From positions 5,327,001 to 5,391,000 of the forward strand of contig CANJKZ010000010.1 in assembly GCA_947471745.1 (NCBI GenBank): a stretch of DNA of 64,000 nt, in the 5' to 3' direction. The translations under genes and the position numbers were made by a program. The notes below the pieces were generated by a model. That model did no database searches and had not been told where the DNA came from. It saw only the letters and a list, made by a program, of their open reading frames with translations. Source of the DNA: Closterium sp. Naga37s-1. Its lineage: Eukaryota > Streptophyta > Zygnematophyceae > Desmidiales > Closteriaceae. Numbering within the stretch: position 1 is the first letter of the stretch; every line of letters starts with the position of its first letter. Below, in pieces: positions 24,056 to 37,500 of this stretch.

Positions 24056-26462
24056 CTACCATGATTCGTCTTGGTACGACTTGAGTCCAAGCTTTATGTA
24101 AAGATCGAAAGGCATCGGATCCGGCCCAAGCTTCTTGCAGCCCTGGAGATCCAGCACTCGCAGCAACGTTAAGCTACACAGCTGTTGTGGCGGGAACTGA
24201 AGGTGCTCACAGTCACTCAGGTCCAGATCTCTGAGTCGTGTCAAATGGTGGAAGTCGGGAGGGAGGAAGTGAAGTGCCGTCTTGCTGACATCCAATTTGT
24301 GCAGGTAAGTGAGGTAACTGGGCAGGCTTGTCAGGGAGGAGCAGTTATGCAGGCAAGGTCGGCCCAATCTCGATACAGAAGAGATGGTGTCAGGAAGATG
24401 GGTCAGTCTTGGAGCTTCAATACGAAGGGAGGTGAGTTGCACCAACCGGGTTACACTTTCTGGAATCTCCGACAGAGTTTCAGCTCCTTCCACATGCAGC
24501 TGTCGCAGCTGAGGCAGAGCAGAGCCAATATCACGAGGCAGCCGTTGCAAGGACACGGCATTTGAGATGTGTAGATCACGGAGACGTGAAAGGAACCCGA
24601 GCAGGAGTGGAAACTCAGTTTGCTCAGAGCCCATGCGCATCTCCAGGTGCTCTATCTGAGAGAGGCAACCGCTGGTCGCTGTTGCGTCCATGATGATAAC
24701 CTGACCCAAATTCAGCTTCTTGAGGTTCGGAGTTGTTGACAAGTCTGGAAGAATGATGCTGCTGGTGTCGTTTCCCAAGCTCAAAGTTTCCAGAGACCTT
24801 GGCAAAGATTCTAAAGTCTCCTGCAAAAGAACACAACCGGTCAGATCCAGGTCCCGCAGGCATGAGAGGCTTCCCAAAGCTCGAGGTGCAGACGCGAGCT
24901 TGATACACATGCAGGCCTTGAAAGTCTTGAGGCGGCTCAGTTGAGTGATGGATGCTGGCAGTGCTGTCAGCTCATTGCAGCAGCTCAAGGTCAACTCCCG
25001 CAGGTCACCAAGATGGCCTATACCTTCAGGAAGGTTACCAATGGGACACTTGCTGATATTGAGCCGTGTTAGAGAAGAGAGTCGACTGAATGACGCCGGC
25101 AGCTGCTGCAGTTTTGCACACCAGCTTAGCACCAAATCGCGGAGATTAATCAGCTCGCCTATCTCGTCCGGAATTGCAGTCAGCCTTGTTCCCGCGATGC
25201 TCAACGATTCAAGAGCAGCCAGATAGGAAATCGCTGCAGGGAGGATGTCAATGCTCACATGGTCCAATGATAGATTCTGAAGTCCTGTGAGTAACCCAAC
25301 AGAATCTGGGAGTCTCTTCAGCGACAAGCTTCTCAACCTTAAGGACTTCAGCCCTGGGAAATCCCCAAAATTCTTGGGCAGGCTAGATATGCTGCAGTTG
25401 AAAATGGTTAAAACGTCCAAGGTGCTGAGGCTTGTGAGGGAATCTGGCACTATTATCTCAGTAAAAATACGGCTACCGGAAAGGCAGAGTTCGCGAAGTA
25501 CCGGGAACCGCTCTCCAAGCTCCTCAGACGGGATGCTCGGAATATCGCTTAGCAGCAGACGTTGAAGACGGAAACACGGTGATTCTGGAGGAAACATTGC
25601 AGGGAAGTCCGTTGTTCCCCGCACGAATCCCAGCGAACGAAGAGCTGTCAGTTGACCAAATGAGAAATCCCCCTCGAAACTGTGGAAGAATGTCGCTCCT
25701 GGAAAAAACAGGCTGGTCAGATTCGGAAGGCGAGTTAGCGGCGACATCTGATGTAACCGCATGTCCAGCTTTTGAATAGACAGCCTCGTAATTGAAGACA
25801 GATTCGCAAAGTTGGGATCCACCAAAGGCGATATCCCTCCCAGTGACAGCGTGTGCAAGTGTGTCAACATGAAGAACGAAGCCGGAAGCTTTGTTGTCCA
25901 ATGGAGGCACTGGAGTGACAGCTGCTCCAAGCGGCGACAATGGCGGAAGAGGATGTCCAACCCAGCTGTCGTCACGGGGTGATTTAGTTCGCCAAATTCG
26001 TCCCTGTCCTTCTCCTTGTCACGATCAAGGTCGTCGTATGGAGCAATTCCTGTGCCGACATGAAGAGCGGTTAGATTTGGTGACGACGAGCCGAGAAATG
26101 CTAGGAAATCGTCATCCATCGTTTCCATGCTTCCGTTGCTCAAGTGCAGGCGAGTGAGATTCGGGAAGGACACCAGAACGCGTTTGAGATACTCGCGAGA
26201 CACCAGACGATCTCGTAAAACGTGAAGCGTTGTGACGGATTCGTGTGCGAGCTTCCGCCAGCGACGGCAGATTGAGGAGAACGTGAGCGACATCGGCAGA
26301 GGCAGGAGGTGTCGAAAAATGCGGGTCAGGCTCTGAATCTTCGTTTTCATCCCTTCTAACGTAATCCGAAAGAGACAATGACGCGGTCGGCCGGAAAACG
26401 TCGGAATGCCAGAAGATCCTGACAAGAACATGGTCAGGAAGACAATGGATCATGGTAGACAT
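24056..26462 (-). pseudogene. F-box/leucine-rich-repeat protein gene, copy A (frameshifted N-terminus)
   Basis: The body (about 26290 down to 24056) is a series of about 23-residue LRRs of the plant cytoplasmic type, ending GLKSYQDESW. The natural start is the ATG at 26462: MSTMIHCLPDHVLVRIFWH is an F-box N-terminus, and the expected continuation ...SVCRRWRELAHES follows in copy B. In copy A about 8 bp are missing at the ...AHVLL junction (near 26280), so the F-box start and the LRR body are in different frames. The open 791-codon frame starting at 26431 has a non-homologous N-terminus. It also lacks four residues near the C-terminal LRRs compared with B. F-box/LRR proteins normally serve as SCF ubiquitin-ligase adaptors. 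Either a recent pseudogene or expressed without the F-box. Confidence 0.75.
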
Positions 26463-26674
26463 TGTCTTAGGAATGACCTGCTAAAGCTCTGGCTTCCGCG
26501 ACGCCTGATTGACCACCAAACGCTAAGCTTGGAAAGGGCTGCCTCTGGAGAGGATCGTGATCAGACAGAGCAATACAAGATTGAGACAGCTGTGCCAGAA
26601 CTTCAAGCAGAAGTCTTATCAAGCAGGAGATTAAAGTTGGAGGGCCCGTCCAGAACGGAGCTTCCTACCTTCGG

Positions 26675-28513
26675 CTCTACAAAATGTGGGACGAAAAAAG
26701 AATGCAAAAAGATTTCAGGGGGAATGTTTGATGTTTTCCCTTGCCATCAATGCTCGTGGTCTATCATGTGGAATGCTCAACAGTTGAGGTTTGTTAGAGG
26801 AATCATTGAGCTGGCTCGGCAAGGAATGCACCAGCATACACCCAACATTGCTTGAGCAATATTGAGCAGGCTCGGCAAGGAATGCACCTGCATGCACCCG
26901 ACATTGCTCATCCTCACTAAAGCTGCTGAAAAAGATCATACAAGGAATATCTTTAACGGTCAATAACCACAGTACAGGATCTCATTATAAATAATTACAA
27001 ATAAAAAAAATACAGCATGGGAAATAAGTTCTGGGCAAAAAGCAAAATCATGGCAAATGAATCCTACGCTCGGAATTAGTAAGCCCGATCTCTTTCATTT
27101 CTTAACCTTACAACAAGGATAGCCCTAATAACAATACCTAGTCCACCTATCAACTAAATTGCACCTAACAAAATACACCCACATATATGAGGTGTGGCGC
27201 CACCGCTGCCTTACCCGCCGCCCCATCTCTCAGCAGGTACGTTAACATGCATGAACTAACATCTTTCAGACGGAACAAGATTTCTGCAAAACACGCAGCA
27301 TAGTTAGGTCAACACAGAGACAGCACACGTACCATAAAACGGATGACATAAACCTGCCGACATGGCGAAAGAACCGTGATAAGGTCGGCAAAAACATGGC
27401 GATGAAACTTCTGGGAAAACATCTTGGCGACAAAAAATCTTGGATGGTTCACGATAATCTCGGGAGTACGCTAATATAGAGCGTTGTCATGCGCGCTGAT
27501 ATCCTGCAAAGAAAATTGTACTCACGAGATCACAGTTGACAATGCGCATTTGGTTGAAACAGAAACTCACCTGAGTTGATCATGAATTTACCTATGGGAG
27601 TAGGGCGTGAGAAGTAGCCTAATCGCGAGCTTCATGCAGCTGTTCAAATCCCACGGCAGAAACCGTCCGCCATAGCAGTCTTTTCATAGCCTGAGGGAGG
27701 AAGAATGTAAGAACAGAAATTGACACATATGTCTTTAACATGTGTATGATGCCAAAATGAACAGATACGAGCAGCCAGAGCACCGCGGAAGCTCAGTGAG
27801 TAAATCAACTTTAATCAAAGCACGAGACAATGAACTGGTGCTGAGCTGTGGATGAAGTTTGAAGGAGGGGGAAAGGAGCACCAAACGAGCCAATCCAGCA
27901 AGGCAGGTTGGCGAACTTTTGACAAAAAAGTTTGCGACTTCGTTCGAACCTGGTGTAGGTTCAACGGGAGCCTGACGAAACTGGCAAGATGGAAACCCTA
28001 TGCCACTTGTGTTTCTGCTCGCTGCACAGGTCCGAACCACATCCGTGCTGTCACATCTGGTTGTGACACCACACATTCAGAATTGACGCTGTTTTCTGGC
28101 ACGTCAGCAGCACCTTATCTGCTTCAAATGTCGCTATATAGCCTGCTCTGTTACAACCCCTCGAAAATTCCTTCGATGCAAATGCGAGTTCAGAACTCAG
28201 GTTCACGCCAGTTCGACACCACTGTACCTCCAACACAACCGAAGTAAATTCACTGTACCGGCCCAATTTTGCACGTGCGGGGCAGATCGGACGCGAAGTG
28301 CTAGCGGCTACCGGAACACAATGTGGAAGGGGTAGGATACAATGTGAAATGGGTAAGACAGGTATGCAATGCGAGCACAATGTATGAGCAGTGGACAGCC
28401 TTGCCTACCATTGTTTTTCGAGTGTGTATACACTGCTTTGGCTGTCGCCGCCGGGCATGGGTGGGGCAAGGCGGGTTTCGTGCATGGTTGCTGTGGCGCC
28501 ACATTTTGTAGAG
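26675..28513. mobile_element. 1.84-kb inverted-repeat element inserted in copy A
   Basis: Perfect 15-bp inverted ends: CTCTACAAAATGTGG at 26675-26689 and its complement at 28499-28513. Copy B runs straight through the corresponding place (about 62190-62210), which supports insertion. No transposase seen, so a non-autonomous DNA transposon is likely. It contains two tandem 60-bp units (about 26810-26930). The target duplication is not resolved and the family not named. Confidence 0.6.
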
Positions 28514-28944
28514 GGTAGTGTGATGGGCATCAGATTTTGGAGGGAATAGCATCCACCCCAGGGCAGGTTCGTCACTTGAGAGTGGCTTGAACGAAACCAT
28601 CCTCTGCTCTCGCTTGTGTCATGCAAGCAAGTGGTAGGGTGGGTGACATTTCGTTTGACATGCAAAATGGTTACGTTTCTGCACGAGCCTAGGTAATATA
28701 AATAATGCTACTGGTTGCGAGCAAAATAGGAAAGCTGGTAACCACATCAGTTGAGTCGTGACTTATGAGTGAAGCAAACCAAGCAAACGTCATTCACACC
28801 TCTCACCAAGCTCCTTGAACTGCTGAACCTCGTTTGTGATGTGTGTCAAGATTTGGGGGAGGCAGCTGTTTGGTGCTACGCCGTGTCATTCCCGCCAAGC
28901 TGACAAGCATCGTTCCACTCCACATCCCATTCAAATTTTCCACC

Positions 28945-28953
28945 CACACCAAC
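28945..28953. repeat. MULE target-site duplication, left
   Basis: CACACCAAC, identical to 42886-42894; 9 bp is the typical Mutator-superfamily length. Confidence 0.9.
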
Positions 28954-29135
28954 GAGAGAATGACTGCAGTGGCCAATAAGGTGATTCACCATCCCTCGCG
29001 TGGCCACGAATTACTCGAGTGGCCACCAAATTTGGTGATAATGACTCGAGTGGCCACGCCAGGGGATTCTTCCTGGCTTTTTTTTCTTCGGCGCATTACC
29101 CTACGGGGCTTTGTAGCCCCGAAATTCCCCATTCG
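28954..29135 (+). repeat. MULE left terminal inverted repeat
   Basis: Strongly conserved part of the inverted repeat, matching the complement of 42705-42885 with few differences. Confidence 0.9.
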
Positions 29136-30167
29136 TGTGAGCGGTATCCTTAGGTAGTGTTCCGTTCTGTTTTGCACCCGAAAATTTCGCCAGGCTCACG
29201 GACGCGAAAGTGGCCCGCTCACTGTACATTGACCAAATGTACATTGACCGGTCAGTTTCGGCCAAATGCTCGACCAATGAGCGCGCGGTCAATATAATTC
29301 ACATCCAATCAGCGAACGAGCATATGACTTCGCGATCATATACTGCATTTGACCCGAAACGAACCGACACTGCAAAAACGACCGCGCTCGATTGGTCAGG
29401 AGATATGCGCGTCCAATCAGGTGCCATCGTTTAGTTCCCGATCATATACTGAAATGATCGGCCGTCGCTTCGCGAGAAATCAGATGACCGCGCGTGATTG
29501 GTTTGTCTTGTTCGCAGGATATGACCAGACATTGCGCGTCCAATCAAAGAACGTCCAAACAAAGGCGTAGTCATATATTATATAAGACCGCGCAATAACC
29601 TTTATGTGCGCGCATATTTGATGATGCTTAGGGAGCTTATAAAACCTACACAAAAAATCCAAAAAAAAAAAATTCTCCCTGAGTATATTTGTTACGTCGT
29701 GGCTACTGTCTTGAGTTTTGTTTTGCCGTTAATCTATATAACACTGTGAACACCTTTCATGTGGCAGGCAGAGGCGGAGGGTTATAATGCTATGCATATG
29801 TATCTATTGGCATGTCATGTTTGGATCTACGCATGTATACCATAGTTTAAGTAGATCGTTTAGATGTTTACGGATCACGCAATTTCAGTATCACCAAATG
29901 TCACAGCATTTACTGCGTTGCTTAGCCAAGGAAACCACTTAACTGTATCCGTCTCTCGCACGTAACGGTATGCGTGCGCGATAACATCGAACCCCAAATT
30001 TGCCTCGTGGACCGGTCATATGCGCGTTGTGTTTCGACCAGTCGCGTGCTCTTGTGTATATGACCGGTCATATACGAGGGAGCATATGCGCAATCATATG
30101 TGCGTGTGTGTATTACTGGTCAAGTGCGTAATGCTATAGGGCCGGTCAATTGTTCGAGAGTATATCA

Positions 30168-31471
30168 TGTCAGAATGTTGTATTTGTCTAGCCTGCAGTG
30201 GGGTACTCTATAGCGAGTACAGCCCAATCTAGGGTTTCCTATATGTACTCAACTGCTTGCTAGTGCAACCCCTCTTTCTGCTTCTAAACTTTTCCTCATA
30301 ATTGTGACATGGTATCAGAGCGTGTCCTTCCTTGGCCTGTGGGCCCACCAACCTGCTTCCGCTGCTACTTGATCTGTCGCACGCCCCGTGGCGTGCGACC
30401 TATTTTTCATCCCGCCGCGCGCCTGGCGCGCGCCCCGGGGCGCGCGGCCCCTTTCCTTCCTGGCGCGCCGCCCCCGCTATTTCGTCGCGGCGCCCTAGGG
30501 GGCCGCGCGCGCCCCCCGCCCGTCCGTTGCGACGCCCTGGGGTGTCGCGCGCGGCCCCTGCCGTCCTGTCGCGGCGCCCGGGCAAGGCGCGCGCGGCCCC
30601 TGCCGTCACGTCGCGGCGCTCTGGGGAGCCGCGCGCGACCCCCCGCTACCTCGTCGCGGCGCCCTGGGGAGCCGCGCGCGGCCCCTCGCTGCCCCGTGGT
30701 GGCGCCCTGGGGGCCGCGCGCCGTCCCCCTAGCTGTCCCCCGCACTCCTACCCCCTGCCACCAGTTTTAGGGTTTGGGGGTGGGGAGTGTGGGGGTGGCG
30801 GTTGTGGGGATGCCGGTTGTGTGCGCCGTCCCCTACTCCTCCTCCTCCTCCGTCTCCCGCTACTGCAGCTGCCGCTCAGGGGGGTGGGTGTGTGGGAGCC
30901 GAAGGAGTGGTGCTAGGGGGGTGTCGTGGGAGTGGAGCTAGGGGTGCAGCAGGGGGTGTGTGATAGGGGCGTGGGGCAGCTGGGGGGGGTTGAGTGGAGG
31001 CAGCCGTCGTGTCGTCAGCAGCGCCAGTAGTCCGGAGGCTACAATCTCCGGTAGTCGCCAGTCGCCTGTGGGTCAGTTGCTCCAGTCAGGAGGCTACAAT
31101 CTCCACGGAGCCAGTTACTCCTGTAGTCCGGGCCCTTGCTTCGGTAGCCACTGAGCCAGCAGCTCCTGTGTGTCTGCAGCTTCAGCAGTCGCCTTCCATC
31201 TTCTCGCCCCAACAGTCTCTCCTCCTCCTCACTTGCCCTCTGTGATAGCCTCTAGCTTTGCTTGCAATTGTGAACCTGCTCTATGACTGCGTGCTCTGCT
31301 GATTACACCCCACTTTGGCTATGGGGGTGTGTCAGAATGTTGTATTTGTCTAGCCTGCAGTGGGGTACTCTATAACGAGTACAGCCCAATCTAGGGTTTC
31401 CTATATGTACTCAACTGCTTGCTAGTGCAACCCCTCTTTCTGCTTCTAAACTTTTCCTCATAATTGTGACA
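30168..31471 (+). mobile_element. Short non-autonomous LTR element (TRIM/LARD-like, Copia-related)
   Basis: Two 142-bp LTRs (30168-30309, 31330-31471; TGTCAG...TGACA) that are almost identical, so a young insertion. The primer-binding site TGGTATCAGAGC follows the 5' LTR directly (30310-30321). The polypurine tract TATGGGGGTG precedes the 3' LTR. The 5-bp target duplication is TATCA (30163-30167, 31472-31476). The 1-kb GC-rich interior codes for no gag or pol. Its trailer resembles that of the Copia elements here, which may have mobilised it. It looks structurally whole and sits in the MULE. Confidence 0.92.
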
Positions 31472-31586
31472 TATCATTGGTCGGGAACGTATGATTATAT
31501 GACCGGTCATAAGTGGGATCATTAATCAATGTTCTTGACAGTCTCCTATATTCATATAGAAGCAAAAAAAAAGCAGCCTCCGACAG

Positions 31587-34500
31587 TGTTAGAAAGAAGA
31601 AGTGTTGGACTAGAAAGGAAAGGGAGTACAAGTACCTAACCCTAGAATTGTGTACCCCCTAAAGGCTAACCCACTGTAGCCTACACAAATACAACATATA
31701 TAATGTTTGACACACCCCCATAGGCTAAGTGGGGGAGAGCAAGCGGTCACAAGACCAGTCAAAGCAAAGCAAAGCAAGACAAGCTCAGGGTGGATCTCAA
31801 GGATACCACACAAATTCCGAGCACAAGCAAATGGTCACAAGACCAGTTCACATGCAGTTTGATAATAGAACAAGAGGTACAGTGATCACAACCTAGCAAG
31901 TGTAAGCATGCAGGTATATATATAGAGATCATAGTACAAGCAGAGTCAAGAAGTGAGCAAGTGAGGGAGAGTAGGCACTAGGCCTAGAACAGTACAGAAA
32001 CGCTGATGATCACAAGGCTGAAGTGCCTTGGTGAACACATCAGCAGTGTTGGCCCGAGTGGCCACGTACGAGAGACGAAGCTGACCCCTCTGCTGCAGCT
32101 CTCGCGCTAGGAAGTAGCGCGGAGCGATGTGCTTCGTTCTGTGCTCCAGTCTGTGCTCCTCACACAAGGCAATGGCTGCCTTGTTGTCGACGTACAGCAC
32201 TGGAGGAGAACGAGGCCGCTCTCCGAGGTCGGTCAGCAGGTAGGTGAGCCAGCGTAGCTCCTGGGCCGCCATGGCTGTGGCGTAGATCTCAGCCTCACAA
32301 CTGGAGCTGAGAACAGAAGAAGAGCGTGTAGAACGCCAGGAAACAGAGCCAGAGCCAAGGCTGAAGGTGTAACCCTGAGACGACCGCTGCGTAGCCTGGT
32401 CGTCAGCCCAAGAAGCGTCTGAGTGTCCAGTGAGGACAACGTCGCGCCGTCCTCCAAGCACAAGCCCCATGCCCGACGTACTGCACAGGTAACGCAACAC
32501 CCTCTTAGCGACATCCATGTGCTCCTTCCGGTGACAGCCAGGAGCGACATAGTGTGCTAGGATGCTAAGAGGGTATGCAAGGTCAGGTCGAGTGCAGGTC
32601 ATCAGGTACATGAGGCAGCCAACAAGCTCTGGATACAGGCCACTCGGCTCTACGGACTCATCCGAAGGCAGAGCTGAGAGCGAGTGACCGGTAGGCAGAG
32701 GAGTGGGCTGAGGCGAGGAGTACGTGAAGCCGAAGCGCTGAAGGACCTGCTGCACCATGTGTGACTGAGTCAAGGTGATGGTGCGCTGTGCTCTGTCCCG
32801 GGTGATCCGCAAGCCAAGATAGCTTGTCAGCTCACCCAGGTCTGTGCACGTGTGTCTCTTCTGCAGCTCCGACTTCACGTGGGCGAGTGCCTCAGTGTCA
32901 GCAGTAGGAAAGACCAAGTCGTCGACGTACACGAGAACGTAGAACGGCGGCAGAGTGGTGTCGGTGCGTAGAAACAGTGACGGGTCAGCAGTAGAAGGAG
33001 CAAAACCAAGAGCCGCAAGCGTAGTCCTCAGTGTGTCGTGCCACTCACGGGGTGCCTGGCGGAGACCGTAGACTGGCCGCCGGAGGCTCCACTGGGTACC
33101 AGGAGGGAACGACCCAGTGAAGCCAGGTGGGCGGCGCAGCCAGATCTCCTCGTGCAGGCTGCCCTGTAGGAACGCAGTGCTGAAGTCAAGAGAGTGGAGC
33201 TCGTAGTCACGCTGAGCGGCGACGTGCAGCAGAACCCGAAGAGTGGTCATCTTCGGGGTCGGGGAGAAGGTCTGGAAGAAGTCAACTCCCTCTCGCTGAC
33301 TGAAGCCTCGTGCAACGTAACGCGCCTTGAAGACAGGCGGAGAACCCGGCGGCCGCTTCACCCTGAAAATCCACATGCCACTGACGATGTTCGCCCCAGG
33401 TGGGGGAACCTCGTCGACGTAGGTGCCTGTGGATTTCCAGGAAGCCATCTCTGCGTCCATGGCTGTCTGCCACTGAGAGGAGTAGAGACCCTCCATCGCC
33501 TCTACGTAGGAGCGTGGGGTCGGGATGTCTGGTGCATCCGGGTCTCCCTCAGGGGCAACTAGCATGGACACGAGATGAGGCAAAGCAGCGGCAAAGCACT
33601 CAAACTCCTCCTGTCTGTCCTCAAGGACGTCCGTGCCAAGAGCACACTCACCCCCGACGGACGGAGGACAGACAGACTCAGACTCAGCAACAAGGCTAGC
33701 GGCATAGTCTAGACGACAGGCGGCAGCAAAGTCAACAAGCTCAGCGACTAGAGCAGACGCAGCAGAGGACTCGAAGGAAGGGTCAGTGACAACAGTGGCA
33801 AGGAGACGCGTGACAGTAGGACTAGCAGCACGAAGAGAGTCAGACTCCGGGTCAGCAAGAGCAGGACGAGAGGACGCAGGAGGAGACGGCAGAGGGACAC
33901 GCTGTGGAGCAGTGGAAGGACGCAGAGTCATATAGTGAGTGCCAGGGACAGGAGGAGGTCGCTCACGCGGAGCACGACGACCAGCGCGGACAGCACGGAC
34001 AGGTGACTCTGGACGCGACTCAGGCGATGCTGGACGAGACTCAGGCAACGGAGGACGAGACTCAGGCTCACGACGCTCCGTAAGACCTCCCGTCGGCTCA
34101 GCGTAAGGAGAAGGACCAGGCAGTGGAGAGGCTGGCTGTAACTGTGACTGCGACTGGACAGGCGGTGGACTCAGTAGGGGAGGAGAAGGACCAGTAGAGG
34201 GCGGGAGACTAAGAACCTGCTGAAGGAGCGGAACGTAGTACGGCCGCGGCCGCTCAGCACCTCCAGCAAGAACCCCCTCAGCAGGCCCAGACCCAGCAGC
34301 TCCAGTACCTCCAGTACGAGCACCCCCAGGACCTCCAGTAGCGCCAGCAGCACCGCCAGCAGCAGCAGCACCTCCAGCAGCTCCAGCAGCACCAGCAGCA
34401 CCTCCAGTAGTAGCAGTACCTCCAGCAGCTCCAGCAGCACCAGCAGCACCACCAGCACCAGCAGCACCTCCAGCAGCGTCAGCAGCACCAGCAGCACCTC

Positions 34501-37500
34501 CAGTAGAAGCAGCACCTCCAGCAGCTCCAGCAGCACCAGCACCAGCAGCACCTCCAGCAGCACCAGCAGCACCGCCAGCAGCAGCACCTCCAGCACCAGC
34601 AGCACCTCCAGCACCAGGGTCCGCGGCACTAGGAGCGCCACTCCGGAGACTGCAGCGCCGAGCGTACCACTCCCGGAGCCGCTGGGGAGAGGGCAGCTCC
34701 CGCCTAGGAGGGGAAGCACTAGCACCAGCTCCAGCAACACTCCTAGCTCCAGAAGCACCCCTCCTGAGGCTGCAGTACTGTAAGTACCACTCTCGTAGCT
34801 GCAGTGAGGAGAGAGCTCCTCCAGGTGAAGCACGCTCAGTCTCAGCACCCTCAGACGTAGCACACCCAGGCTCAGCACCCCCAGACTCAGCACCCGCAGG
34901 CTCCGCACCCCCAGGCTCAGCACCCCCAGACTCCGCACCCCCAGGCTCCGTACCCCCTGGCTCAGCACCCCCAGGCTCCGCACCCCCAGGCTCCGCACGC
35001 TCAGGCTCCGCTCGCTCAGGCTCAGCACCCCTAGCAGGACGAGAGTCGACAGCTACCTCGACAGGCTCAACCGGGTCTACCTGGGACACACCTGAGGGAG
35101 CGGCACCCTGAGGGGGGAGGGGGTCTACCACAGCAGCACCTGGCGCGAGGAAGAGAGGCGGGGGGGGGAGCGGGGCAGTGCGGTAGGGGAAGAGGCGGTA
35201 GTAGGGCACGGACTCGTCAGAAGTGACGTCCTGAGAGGGCAGGACACGGCGCGAGGTGGCGTGGTAAAACTGCCAATCAGACGCGTCCGGGACAAAGCCA
35301 AGGAAGACACAAGGAACAGCGCGGGAGGAGAGCTTGTCCGCGGACGTATCGCAAACAAAAGCTCGAGAACCCCAGACCCGAAAACGCGACGCATCGCCAA
35401 CCTCTCCCGTCCAACGCAGTGTCGGGGAAGTCTCCGGCAAGGAGACACGGGGCCAGAGGTTGAGCTGATGCGCAGCGTATCGGACCGCAAACGGCCACAG
35501 AAAGTGGGGGGCAGCCGCATGGATCAAGGAGGTACGAGCGACCTCCATGACCAAGCCAATGCGGCGCTCAGCAACCCCATTCTGCTGTGGAGAGGCCGGA
35601 AGCGTGAACGACTGGCGGATGCCGTGCTCCGCACAGTAGGCTGCCAAGAGGTCGGAGGAGAACTCACCACCTCTGTCAGAGTGCAAACGCAGGACAGGAA
35701 AGTCCGAGTGGAAACGCTCACTGAGCTGGAGACGAGAAGCGCGGATCCAAGGGATCAAGACATCAGGGACCTCACCCTTGGTGCGCAAGGGGAAGACCGT
35801 GGTGTAGTGCGAGTAGTCGTCAACAACGATCAGGAAGTACCTCTCCTGACCCTGTCCACGGACGCGGGCTGGGCCCCACACGTCCATGTGAAGCGTCTGC
35901 AAGGGAGCAGTCGTCGGGGGAAACGAGGAGGAGTGAGGAGCGGCGCGCTGCCGCCCCTCGACACAGGGAAGACAGGGAGGAGCAGGCGAGGGTGGGAGGG
36001 GAGGGAGAACCCTGGGAAGACCAGAGACAAGGTACCGTTTGTGCATGGCACGAAGGCGCTGCACTGACGGGTGACCAAGGCGGTGGTGCCAGAGGATGGT
36101 CTCGTGTGCTAGAGAGCGACACGAGCAGGGGGCAGACAGCTGACCTGAAGTAGACGCAGACGCAGCTACCTGAGGGGACTCAGTGGTCAGTGTGTACAGG
36201 TCCGACCCCGGCTGCCGAGTGAAGGTAGCCAGGTGACGGCCCGTCCGAGCACACGTGCAGTGTGTCACGCGCTCGTAGGCAGGGGTGAACTGGTGGACAC
36301 CCCCGTCCTGGAGCGCACAACCCGCCACCAAGTTCGTAGAGAACGAGGGGAGGTGGAGACCTGACAGTGTGCCCGACGGAACTGCAAGACAAGGAAGGAC
36401 AGTGGAGGAGGTCGCAATGACCGGACCCCCAGAGGGGTCAGCAAGGGAGATAGCAACTGGCCGAGCAAGCTGCTCAAGGGCAGTGCGGTCACGAAAGAAA
36501 CAGCGAGAAGCACCTGAGTCCAGTGTGAAGGTGTGCAGTGCCTCAGTAGACTCAGTACCAGGGGGCGCAGACTCACGAGCACCTAGAGCAGTAGCCTCAC
36601 CAGTACCTGGGGCAGGAGACACGGGAGTACCTGGAGCGGCAGCCTCACCAGCACCTAGGGCAACAGACGCACTAGCACCTAGAGCGGCAGCCTCACTGGT
36701 CCGAATGCCCGGGTCGGGCGGAACACGCAGGTACTGAGCACCCTCTCCACTAGTAGACAACACATACATGGCAGTGAGAATAGCATCAAAGTCTAGAGCA
36801 TAGATATCAATGTTTTTCTTCATCAGATCAGCCCAGCGGGGCAGCTCAGTGGCAGCAGGGAACTGAGTACGCCAAGCGTCGTCGAGGCGGGAGAAGCAGC
36901 GCTGCGTGGTGTGCGCCCTCCCACACATCTGACCAGTGCGGTCACCTGTGCGGATGACGTACGTGCAGCTAAGTCCACCCCCCCCCCCGTGCTGAGAGTA
37001 CCACTCACGAAGCTCCTGGGGCGACGGAGTCGGCTGCTGGCTCTGGCCACCGCCAGCGCCTCCACGACCACCACCTCCGCCGCTGCCACCCCGTCCACCA
37101 CCGCCCCTGCCGCCTCCGCGTCCACCGCCGCCACCACCACCGCCCCCGCCCCTGCCACCTCCCCCACCGCTGCCGCCACCACCCCCACCGCCGCCACTAG
37201 CCCCTCCAGCCCCGCCACCACCCCCACCGCCGCCACCACCCCCACCACCGCCTCCCCCGCCGTCACCTCCACCTCCCTTGCCCCCTTTGCCCTTGCCGCT
37301 GCGGCGCCAGCTCGGAGCGGACGCAGTTCCGACCTGCTCAGTACCAACTAGGTCGACAGCAGCAGCAGAGGCGACAGAGGGGAGAAGGGGGGAAGGGGAA
37401 CACCCCTCGAAGAAAGGGGTGCGGGGGTCGCCACGAGAGGCACCTACAGTGACTATGCTAGCCTCGGCTGCAAGCAGTTCCTTCTCGAGGAGGTCAATGG

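Larger units (their letters stand above)
20900..28915. repeat. Segmental duplication copy A
   Basis: Homologous in order to about 55.74-62.56 kb (copy B): the T/C-rich leader, ACR-derived pieces on the + strand, the ACR 3' UTR-like block (MTGRCMFLVL...), then the F-box/LRR gene on the - strand and its upstream region. A has a 1.84-kb insertion (26675-28513) that B lacks; B has a MITE that A lacks. The right end stops just before the MULE. Confidence 0.85.

Noticed and set aside
27735-28600. Small ORFs (100-130 codons) in the 1.84-kb element
   Set aside because: No recognisable transposase motif and no similarity to anything else in the window.
30309-30916. Arg/Pro/Ala-rich ORFs of 150-190 codons
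   Set aside because: GC-rich interior of the non-autonomous LTR element; no gag or pol similarity.
34171-35028. LEVLLVLEVLL-repeat ORF on the minus strand
   Set aside because: Alternative frame of the Gly/Ala-rich linker within the Copia polyprotein.
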